Below are positions 55,265 through 64,000 of a stretch of 64,000 nt of DNA, piece after piece. Source of the stretch: Mesostigma viride (taxonomy: Eukaryota; Streptophyta; Mesostigmatophyceae; Mesostigmatales; Mesostigmataceae). Every line of letters starts with the position of its first letter. The stretch's first letter is position 1. The DNA lies in assembly GCA_009746045.1 (NCBI GenBank), contig RPFO01000104.1, forward strand, positions 1,703,109 through 1,767,108. Direction: 5' to 3'. Both the position numbers and the translations under genes were made by a program. A model generated the notes under the pieces. That model had not been told where the DNA came from. It did no database searches and saw nothing but the letters and a program-made list of their open reading frames with translations.

Positions 55265-57031
55265 TTGTATTTAAATTAAATTACATGACTGCTTGGATTA
55301 GATCGATAGGTTTATATAGATTGAATAGGTGTCGATTTCTGGCCTGCGCTGGTTGTCTCCTTGATAATGTATAAGGGCATGTTGTGCAAAGTAGATGGTA
55401 CATGCAAACCAGTAACTGCATCAAGATGCAAGCTTGCAAATTATCAATGACACAACCAGCGCAACCTGCACAACCAGCGCAACCTGCAGGCCAGAATTGA
55501 TCTGGAGAATCTAGACCATGGTACGTAGCTCGATCGAGCCTCAGTAAGTAAGTAAGCACTTGCGTGTCATGCGCATGGGCATGCCACGTGTCGCGTTTGC
55601 GTGCCATTATATCCTGGATTATCACTTGGAAGGCATATCCATAGCAATAGAGTACTCATGTGTGTGATCCACTATAGTCCCCCCCACGTTTTAGCTCGAA
55701 AATGGGAAGAGCCAAAAAGTTAAAAAAAGAGGATCACAGAGGGAAAAAAAATTCCCACGGCATGCAGGACCACACATGCTTTTCAAATAGGCTAAGCAAT
55801 AACCTCTTCAGCAGTGCTTTTTCAAGGATAAGCATAATCCTCTTCATGGCTTTTTCAAGAATAAGCCTAATCCTCTTCATAGCTTTTTACAGGATCCTCT
55901 TCCAAGTGCTTGATTCTGCAAGCAGCTTGGGTCTATCTCCGGCTCAGGCTGGCCGAACTGAACCCGCCAAGGGTTGTTCGCTCGTAAAAATCCTGTGTGA
56001 TGCAGGTCACGGACATGCTTGACCGCCGACCTCATGACAGGCAATTCCGTAGCCAACCAGATGTAGAATAAAACCATGATGCTTTATATATTTGGAAAGC
56101 AACCAAAACATTCACATTTAATTTCAAAAGACATCGACAAGAATACAAGTGTTGTCTAGTCGTATAATGTCGTACTTGTGCGTCACTGTCCGAATAAGGC
56201 TAAGCGGTTCTTGATAACCTAGCAGGCCTCGGGTGACGCCACACTGCTCCGCTTGGCTTACGGCTGGCAGTGTCCTTATAAGCGCCCCCTATCCTGTCTA
56301 CCTATCCCGCTTACCCCAGCTATGGCTCACTGGCCAACGACGACCGGGTTCCTTCCCGAGTCTCGCCCACAATACACACATCATCTTCACGAAACCAAAC
56401 AGTTATCACTTCCGTCAACCAATCTCGTGACAATTATACTCATTGCAACCACTCTCGGGGCTGCTCCGGATTGTTCCACTGTTAAACCCCTTGACGACAA
56501 CACCAAGTTGTGAGGGAGAGTAACGAGCGAACAACGACCACCATGGCCGCTGCTGTGCTCCTAAATACCTCCAATAATCCCGGCATCCATGCGCTGTCGC
56601 ATTTGCCAGCAAGCCGCCTGACGTGCAGTTAGACTGCCAGCAAAATGCAGAGCAAGTCTGTTCGACAGCCACGTGCGAGCCAGCACACCGCACACTACGA
56701 TCTGCGCGTATCTAGCTTTGTCCGATGGACTGAACATCATTCCGTCTGGACAATACAAAAGATTCGTAACTGCCAAATGTCACGCACCGGAATATTGCGC
56801 AAGCCACCAAGGCTTAGCGCCCCAAAGTCTTGCGCCTGAACCTAAGGCAGGTCACCTAAGACTGTCACTCTAGAAATTCAGGCCTTTCCGGCGCGGCGCT
56901 CCACACGGCCGGCCCAAGGAACAAAGCCTGCGGCCTACTGAATCGGAACCAACCAAACGTCGGTAACGATTCCGATTACGGCAACCGCATAATTCTTGAG
57001 TGCACGGACGTATACGTAAATGATCACGGAC
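55265..57031. other. intergenic, short repeat remnants only
   Basis: 55,335-55,365 (ttctggcctgcgctggttgt) and 55,545-55,590 (gtaagtaagtaagcacttgc, an inverted LINE B tail) are repeat remnants. A ~30-bp duplication occurs at 55,825-55,885. No gene recognised. Confidence 0.4.
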
Positions 57032-58080
57032 GTGACACACGGAGTACTATGCTAATCTCATTAGAAAAATAATTACACGAAAGTTACAAATATCGTCTGC
57101 ATCATGCCCCAACCACTGATATAGTCACTATAGAGGGGGATATAATCTGAGCTGTCCTCTACTGTAATGGCACACGAGGCGGTAGTGTAGCGCGGCTATC
57201 CTCAGGGGCAATAACCTCCACCTGAGGACTTCTACCCTGCATGCAGTACCAACGGGCCACGGGGCCTGTGGGGAGAAAACAGGAGCATGCCCCACATGCA
57301 GGAAGCACGGTGCTTTATATCGATCGAGGACGGCAGCCCATTTCTCCTTGTCTATCATGCGGGCGCGGAGTACAGATAATCCCATGCAGAAGCCCTGCAT
57401 CCTCAAGCTTAATTGTGTCACGTAGGTCCGGGTCGCGCCGCATGGGTGCGGGGCGCTCGCCAATTAAGTTTGCCAGTGGGTTGAAACGGTACAAAGGGAC
57501 CCTGCCATAGGAGGAGGTGTCTACAGTACCTCACTGGTTGAGCATATGGCCAGTCCTAAGCCCGCCCGAGCGCAGGGCCCACATCGGTATTCACCTGGTC
57601 TGTGCGGGCAAGATGGCCGGCTGAAAGAGGAGACGGCGGTGTCGGATGGTATGGGTGACAAGAGGGAGCTCGCAGTAGAGCTATAGCTCGGCCCGGGTGC
57701 GGCGCTCTAATTGGTAGTGGACGACGAGGATGTGACAGAGCATTGGAGTGACTGTGCCGTCAAGCTGCTTGCTCAGCGCCAGTGGTACGTCCAGGGTCCA
57801 CGCCTTGCAGCCGTAAAGGAGGATGCTGAGGACAAGGGCCTTGAACAGAATGCGCGTGCGTCGCTCACTCTGTCACTCAGTTACATAGCGACATGTCCAG
57901 CTGCTGTCGAGGCGGCGGAGGGCCGCGGGCGCCCTACCCGCCCAGGCCTGGCCAATGTGGGTGTTGATGTCGTCGGCCGTGGAGGGGAGCCAGCTGCCTT
58001 AAGGTCTGAGCTTAAAGCGAGTCGCCGGGGCCCGGCGGGGGGGACGGGGCTGCCGTTCAGCAGGAGGAGGGTGTAACGTG
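57032..58080 (-). mobile_element. LINE family B ORF2 3' part
   Basis: Minus-strand frames in order: LLNGSPVP and WLPSTADDINTHIGQAWA (about 58,070-57,940); LFKALVLSILLYGCKAWTL (about 57,840-57,790); then, about 57,780-57,610, further RT C-terminal sequence; then the LRARMIDKEKWAA block and 3' UTR shared with 16,275-16,790. The C-terminal RT pattern is homologous to family A. Frameshifts show decay. Confidence 0.85.
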
Positions 58081-58663
58081 CCAAGCCTATCTATGCACGT
58101 AGGGTGGTCCGGCCCAGCGGGGAAGCCGATGGCCATAACCTCCGTTAATTTTCTTGCTGATCATAAGCCCCACAGCTTGAGCCTGTCGTTATCCTATTCG
58201 CGTTTTCGGTTCGTTCAGGATGATGGAAATCAATGGACATGGAGTATGATTATAAGCAGCCGCCACCGCAATATTTGCTGGAAGCTCCAGTGGCGGGACG
58301 GCAATTAAGCAACATTGGCAGCACTATATATTCATATCCCTTTAAACCGTACTAACTGACTGATATTTACAGCGGACAGTACCAACTGACCGCTACAAAT
58401 AGCGGACAGTTGGTAGTGAGAATAACACGAATGCCAGTAGGTATTTCCGTGATATTTTTAGCCAGGCGTCTTCAGCTAGATGTGTACTACGTCCCGTACC
58501 TAAACATCACTATATTCTGACAAGTACACAGGGACTAATTATTGACTCAAGTACAGGGGGTACCCTTTTCAATGGGACGAAAACGTGAATGTAAAATATT
58601 GACGTCCGTGCAGATTTGCGGCCATGGCGGTGCAGAAAACTGACTGGCGCAGGAGCATTGATG

Positions 58664-58808
58664 CACGATTGCAGCTGTGGCATGCCTTTGGCATGAAGGA
58701 GACTGGGGGTCTCTGCCCTTTCTCCTGTAGTGCACACACAGGGATTAAAAGCACTTCGGTGCTCCGTGACTCCCCAACGGGAGCACGAGTTTAATTAATT
58801 AATTAATT
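58664..58808 (+). mobile_element. SINE family C, 5'-truncated copy
   Basis: Nearly identical to 22,380-22,520 (gattgcagctgtggcatgcc through the hairpin to (TTAA)n). The near-identity suggests recent insertion. Confidence 0.92.
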
Positions 58809-58809
58809 G

Positions 58810-60127
58810 ATGCACGGACTCGTTCCAAATTTTGTGGGCACTGTCACTTTATACGTCGATCATAAAGATGGTATTGACCTAGTTGCGCAACCTCTACCGA
58901 GGCGCGCAATCATCTCGGGCTGGTTTTTAATTTGCGTCAACATGCACGCGTTTACTACAACGGGGATGCCGATGAAGCTAGCACTTGCAGTATTCGCCGT
59001 TTTATCATCGAATATTTCGCAACGATTAACTTTTATTATGATGTATATCGCATAGTTCATCAGCGCAGTGTGGGCCACAATAGAAACGAAGTCGGCCAGG
59101 AAGGGAAGGTGGGGAATAGGCATAAGTCCACTTTTGTGGCAGCCACCCAAAGACCCCCTTTAGCACTTGTTATGAGCCCTATACAGTGCATGTTGGCTCT
59201 ATGTAAGCTGTACTTATTTGTAAAAAACAACTGTTGCCTGGTGCAACCCAAGCGTCAGCAGGTTAGCGTTAGAAGTGGATTATCCGAGCTTTTGCTCACC
59301 CTATCTGCGGTATAGAGGGACTACGGAAGTCTGGGGTGCGGCCGAATAGACTTTGCCGCGTAAGACTAGGAGGAGGAGGTGCGCCGGCTGTGACCGGTAG
59401 TGGTTCGTTCCGCCTGTACGTGTGCGGTCTACCGCCTGCGCGCGGTAGAAAGACTTAGAAAATTTGTACGAATTTGTGAAAACGAACCTTTAATAGCTGT
59501 GGCACAAGTGACGGGGGGAGGGTAGGGGCAGACCTTGCGCAGCGCCAGCGCCAGCGCCGGTACCGGCACTGCAGTGTTACGTCGCGTAACAATTCGTTGT
59601 AGTTACGGACGTAAATTAGGTCTTTTGCCTCGGTTGTACCTAGGTTTACGTGTAAGCTCCTACCGGGACATTATTGTCCTCGTAACAGTACTGTGGTATA
59701 TTGGGTGCCGTCGGGCGCCGCGCCGCGTACTTTACTAGTGGTCCTGATCCTTTGGTCCTGTGGTAGAATGTAGTGGACCAGCGTGCATCTGTAGATGTAG
59801 TGGACCAGCGTGCATCTGTAGGCGAGGGCCATGTCGGCCCGAGCGTGTTGGACCGTTGGTGACCATTTATGCACGTTCTACCCCTCGTGTGTGCACTCGG
59901 CGTGTGTTAAATGAATTAACACATTTAGGCTTGGGTCACGGCAGTGTAGTTGTGTTTCCTTCCTCTATTCCTGGAGTAAACGGGTTTTGGTAAATGGTTG
60001 TATGGCGTATTATAGTAACACATACGTTAATGCATTGAGATCAGCTCCGTCACGTTCGTCTTTCGCCAGAGGTTTGAGTAGAGGAGGCCTGACCAGTTTA
60101 GGTAGTATCAGGCCCATTAGAGGTAGA
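58810..60127. other. unassigned; may include the LTR or leader of the downstream retrotransposon
   Basis: Short frames only. A duplicated block tgtagtggaccagcgtgcatc occurs at about 59,770 and 59,800. No LTR boundary or primer-binding site could be fixed without the 3' LTR. Confidence 0.3.
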
Positions 60128-60771
60128 GGTGGAGTTAGGTTAAATAGTGCCGGAACCTTTTGCCCACTGAGGCAAATCGGGCCGGAACACTATTTTGCCC
60201 GGAATAACCACTTCCGAGCACCCAAGTTAATTCGGCCGAATTAACTTGGGTGCTCGGAAGTGGTTATTCCGGGCAAAATAGTGTTCCGGCCCGATTTGCC
60301 TCAGTGGGCAAAAGGTTCCGGCACTATTTAACCTAACTAAAACCTGGCCTCGTGGAGGGGGGACGAAGAGCCCGAGACATCCGCCTAGGCCGCTGAGCAC
60401 GCACCACTAAATGCGCCGGAGCTGCCTCAGTGAGGATTCGAACCCCTGACCTCCAAGGTGCACAGGTTTTAGTTAGGTTAAATAGTGCCGGAACCTTTTG
60501 CCCACTGAGGCAAATCGGGCCGGAACACTATTTTGCCCGGAATAACCACTTCCGAGCACCCAAGTTAATCCGGCGCATTTAGTGGTGCGTGCTCAGCGGC
60601 CTAGGCGGATGTCTCGGGCTCTTCGTCCCCCCTCCACGAGGCCAGGTTTTAGTTAGGTTCGGCCGAATTAACTTGGGTGCTCGGAAGTGGTTATTCCGGG
60701 CAAAATAGTGTTCCGGCCCGATTTGCCTCAGTGGGCAAAAGGTTCCGGCACTATTTAACCTAACTGGTGGA
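60128..60771. mobile_element. nested palindromic (foldback/MITE-like) element
   Basis: The ~100-bp arm A (from ttaggttaaatagtgccgga to acttccgagcacccaagtta) occurs four times, as A A' B A B' A' (primes are inverted). The first pair, A A' (60,135-60,341), is a nearly perfect palindrome. B (about 60,342-60,474) and B' (about 60,570-60,658) are also inverted repeats. The whole is flanked by a 7-bp direct repeat (ggtggag). B contains a tRNA-like B-box on the minus strand (ggggttcgaatcctcac). Confidence 0.85.
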
Positions 60772-61330
60772 GGTAGATATCCGCGGCGTAACAATGGTTC
60801 CGGAGGAACTTCAGTTGGTAGAGAACGAGACGACTATCCCTTGCCACATACGCCTTTTCAAGACCCCTTCCGCGTCCAGGAATACGAAGCCGACACGTCC
60901 TTGATAGGTAATGGGCGGGTCGCCTTCAAGCTAGGAGAGTAGTGCTGCCCGTTTCGGGACACGCTCTACCTAGATGCTAGTCTGACCTGCTCGCAGCGGA
61001 TAAACCCTTTCGTAGTTAGCCTGTCCTTCGCCTTGTTTTCCTGCTTACGGTTGTTTCCTGACTTAGATAGGGGAGTATTACTGTTCGGAGACGATTAGCG
61101 TCGCAGTACCTACACCTTTTTCCTTGTGCTGCTGCTTTATTAGACGGCCGCACCCGCAGAGTTACGGGTCGCTGTGTTAGGACGAGCGCTGGACTATCCG
61201 GTCGCTGACTTAGGACGAGAGCTGGACAATTCCGCCCTCATTCTCCTTTCGGTGATCCAGATCGTCCAGATAAGTCGCCTACCCCTACTTCTTCTAGCGT
61301 GACGTCACAAGACCCACCAGGTGAGTTACC

Positions 61331-61722
61331 ATGAGTCAACGTCGTGTTTTTACTGCGCCTTCCCATTCATCTAGTGATAATAGCTTAGCTAAATATTACG
61401 TAGTTATTACCCCTCAATGGTCAGCCATTTTCCTCTCTTGGTCAGATGCTAGGAAGATAGTGCAAAATCGTACATATAATGTAATTAGGTATAAGAAATT
61501 TGTTACCTTCGAGGAAGCCAACAATTCCTTATAGACCATAGTGTATCAGATCTAGGCCTACACGTACGTTCTACTCCTCATGGTCGCCCTCCTGTAGAAG
61601 CTCTAGATTTTGCTACCCCTCCTTCGTCTCCCCCTAAGCGGGCTGCATCCTCATCTAGCTTAGATACTCCTCTCACCTTAGAATTCGGTTCCCTATCCAT
61701 TACTGTTGTTAAAAAGGATTGA
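61331..61722 (+). pseudogene. small ORF with RNase H1 N-terminal / viroplasmin-like domain
   Basis: The first frame (61,331-61,534) contains YYVVITPQWSAIFLSWSDAR and YKKFVTFEEA. This matches the pattern of the hybrid-binding domain found at the N-terminus of eukaryotic RNase H1 and in caulimovirus viroplasmin: YYVV, SW, then an aromatic-K-F-x-x-x-E-E-A end. A -1 shift near 61,525 opens a further ~63 codons with a Pro/Ser-rich tail (PPSSPPKRAASSSS) to a stop at 61,722. It lies ahead of gag in the retrotransposon. A domain search would decide. Confidence 0.6.
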
Positions 61723-61846
61723 TTTAAATTGTTTCCTTCTTTTAAGCCATTAAAAGCTTTTTCTTTTCTTTCCTTGCCTTAAATTAGGCCTTGTCCTTTA
61801 TCCTTGTTGCTTTCAGTTAGATTTCTGATCATTTACTTAAATAAAA

Positions 61847-63600
61847 ATGGATCCAGTGGGTGGTAACATGTCGCCTATACCTACCAATACTCCTACTATG
61901 AGTAATAATAATAATAATACTAACAACCATAACAACAATCGTGGTAACCGACGGGACTCACTTGAAACGGTGCACCATCTCACTCCTCAAGGTAATCTTC
62001 GTACCTCACCTCCTTCTCCTGTTGCTGGTGGTCGCCGTCGTCCCTCACTTACCCCTCCTACCTATGAACAACGTCAACGTATGCAGTCAGATTTAGTGAT
62101 GACCCTTCCCTTACCCTGAACCAGGCCCCTGCCCCTCCTGCAACCTTGGCTCAACCCTCCAGCAGGTCCTCACTAACTAACAATGTTCTAGGCCTCCTTC
62201 CCACCCTGTGCCTTCCATGCCTGCTTTAACACGGGTCGTGCCTCTGCCCCTGTCGGTCCTTCTGGGCGCCCTAGTGCAGTTCCCTTTTACCCACCTGCTT
62301 CCTGGTCCTACCCTGAGACGGCCTATGAGGCAGCCCAGGTCCCTACCCGTGTGGCTGATTTAGAAGTTAATAGTGATTTCAGCACCATGCCCCTAGATGA
62401 TAGAAATTATGATCATTTTGCCTATTCCTCTCTTCGTGAGCAATATACTGTCCCCTTCTCTTATGGGCACCAGCCTGAAACGGTGGCCCCTTCTAGACCC
62501 CTACCCAAGACTTTTCCTCTTCCTTCCTTCTATCCCGCTTATGTAGCAGTGGAAGATAGTGGCCCTATGGGAAAAACTGACTCTTCTAATCCCCCTAAGC
62601 CCCCTGCTCTTCCCCTCTTTGCTAACCTTCCCAAGCTGGATGTCAAGTCTACCCCTCAACAGTTTTTCACCTTTATTATGTTGCTTACCCAGAACACGGA
62701 GTCGTGGCAGAATCATAATAGATGGCGTCTTTCTGATGCTGTATTAGTTCCTCACTATCTTACAACCTGTATTACTCCTGAGCTTGCTAACCTCATTCAG
62801 TGTGAGTCTTTGGCCTCTCATGCCTACCCTAACTCTGTAGCAGAATTGTTTAAGCGTTTAGAGAACCATTTAGTCCCTCCTGATTCAGATTGGCAGGATA
62901 GATTAGCCTTTGGTACCTTGCAGCAGGGTACTAAATCATTTAAGGAGTATATGAAAGAGTTTGATGCTCAGATGGTACGAATTAGGGATTTGTCGGGTGC
63001 AGAAGTACGTGCTCGCTTCCTCCAAGGCCTCAGTAGACCCTTATTACGTGAAGTCAAGCGCCAGTTCTCTGCCTACCGTTTTACTGATCTGCCCCTCAAG
63101 CATGTGCGCCAGCATCTCTTGCGTGTAGCAGATTTCTTCACCACCCTTCTCTTCCTACCCGTTCCCGTATTAATAATATTATCCTTACCCCTGAGGAGGA
63201 GAACTCCTATGTAGAAGAATTAGATATCTGTGTTACTGACCTTTCAGCCCTTGATGTCTCTCATATCACATGCTATCATTGTAAGGAAGTAGGTCATCTT
63301 AAACGTGAGTGCCCCAAGTTCCTTTCGGGTGCTCCCCCTCATCCCGACGCTCGCCCTCCTCGTACCCCTCAGCGTGCTCCTATTCGTCCTACTTCAGGAC
63401 GCATTCCCTCAGCTACCCCTAGTAGGCTGAATGCTGTGCAGGCAGGACCCCCAGGGTTCCCCTATGATAATCAGGCTCCCGCACCCTCTTCGCTCCCTCG
63501 TGACCCTCCAGCAGTGGCTTTTTCGCCAGGGTCTTCTTCGGGGTTAGTTCCTATGGATTTGGGGGGGAGGGGGAACAGTAGGCCTGTCAGCCGGGGGTAA
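61847..63600 (+). pseudogene. Gag polyprotein (Retrotrans_gag capsid, CCHC zinc knuckle), frame-disrupted
   Basis: Starts MDPVGGNMSPIPTN, followed by an Asn-rich stretch; that frame stops at 62,119. The capsid part is open from about 62,230 to 63,214 in the same frame. It includes the retrotransposon Gag pattern LAFGTLQQGTKSFKEYMKEF and ARFLQGLSRPLLREVKRQ. After a frame change near 63,130-63,160 comes the zinc knuckle CYHCKEVGHLKREC (63,270-63,311), then a Pro-rich tail ending at TAA 63,600. Gag packages element RNA in virus-like particles. Confidence 0.85.
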
Positions 63601-63675
63601 CCTGGACAGGTCCTTAGATAGTACCCCAGATAAAAATTTTTGCCTGCCTGTTTTTATAACCTCTGTAGGAGCTGA

Positions 63676-64000
63676 ATCTTCCCTACCACTACGTGTGCGT
63701 CCTCTTATGTTCTTGAATGGTGGTTTAACCGTCCCTCACACTGTTGTAGACCCTTCTTGCATGCTGATGAACTCTTGAATGTCTCTGTGTTGGTAGATAG
63801 CGGTGCGGCTAGCTCCTTTGTGAGCGAGGCCCTAGTTAGGCGTTTAGGACTAGTCCCTACCCCTCACACCAAACCCGTTACTGTTCATTATGCTGATGGT
63901 CGCACCAGTCATTCCCCGGGTACGGTGTCCCTTCCCATGGTTATACAAGGACGTACTGTCAACCTGACGGCCACTATAGGCCCTATCACTACCGCTGATG
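63676..64000 (+). CDS. retropepsin-like aspartic protease, start of Pol, partial
   Basis: Open frame to the window end with the active-site pattern VLVDSGAASSFVSEALVRRL and then VTVHYADGRTSHSPG. A different frame precedes it up to about 63,775, so another shift (or -1 frameshifting) separates it from gag. Reverse transcriptase and integrase should follow beyond 64,000. Confidence 0.83.
   Translation, partial: MFPTTTCASSYVLEWWFNRPSHCCRPFLHADELLNVSVLVDSGAASSFVSEALVRRLGLVPTPHTKPVTVHYADGRTSHSPGTVSLPMVIQGRTVNLTATIGPITTAD

Larger units (their letters stand above)
61200..64000 (+). mobile_element. Ty3/gypsy-like LTR retrotransposon, 5' part (gag, protease), cut by the window end
   Basis: Order: small RNase H1-N/viroplasmin-like frame, Gag with capsid and CCHC knuckle, retropepsin start. 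AT-rich codon use differs from the host exons. At least three single-base frame changes break the frames, so it is either a decayed copy or the assembly has indels. Confidence 0.87.

Noticed and set aside
60420-60475. possible tRNA gene on the minus strand (ggttcgaatcc)
   Set aside because: Only the T-arm region is convincing and it lies inside the nested palindromic element.

Overview
This is a nuclear genomic window from a eukaryote, most likely a green alga or another member of the green lineage. Four intron-rich protein genes can be assembled exon by exon: 25 introns, all GT-AG, with matching phases. Two of them (a class II ribose-phosphate pyrophosphokinase and a PfkB-type carbohydrate kinase) and a probably plastid-targeted glyoxalase-fold (VOC) protein read like plant-type proteins. 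One intron also carries a degenerate TTTAGGG-like stretch. Exons are GC-rich, while introns and intergenic DNA are mixed and full of minisatellites. No bacterial operon, CRISPR array or true tRNA/rRNA gene is visible. The species cannot be named from the sequence.

Layout. 1-590: 5' fragment of a LINE (family A), minus strand. 1,800-14,078 (minus): nucleoporin Nup62, nine exons, large FG domain and Nsp1_C coiled coil. 15,214-15,361: a small terminal exon with one membrane segment, gene unknown. 16,275-17,362: fragments of a second LINE (family B). 17,622-24,430: LINE A with an inverted 5' part (ORF1 minus, ORF2 plus), interrupted by a SINE and followed by tRNA-like SINEs. 24,951-26,963 (minus): two-exon VOC protein. 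29,559-36,186 (plus): PRPP synthetase, seven exons. 37,425-42,385: a nest of LINE A ORF1 copies and SINEs. 43,469-54,002 (plus): PfkB kinase, eleven exons. 54,866-58,808: more LINE/SINE fragments. 60,128-60,771: nested foldback element. About 61,200-64,000: 5' part of a Ty3/gypsy-like LTR retrotransposon that runs off the window.

The four host genes are unrelated housekeeping genes (nuclear pore, nucleotide precursor synthesis, sugar phosphorylation, aldehyde detoxification or a related VOC reaction) and do not form a functional cluster.

The most striking feature is shared by their introns. In at least 17 of 25 introns, the exon edge with its splice site has been copied, often in tandem, into the intron. 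This leaves arrays of decoy 5' or 3' splice sites. It looks like a general process of exon-edge duplication that grows, and might create, introns in this genome.
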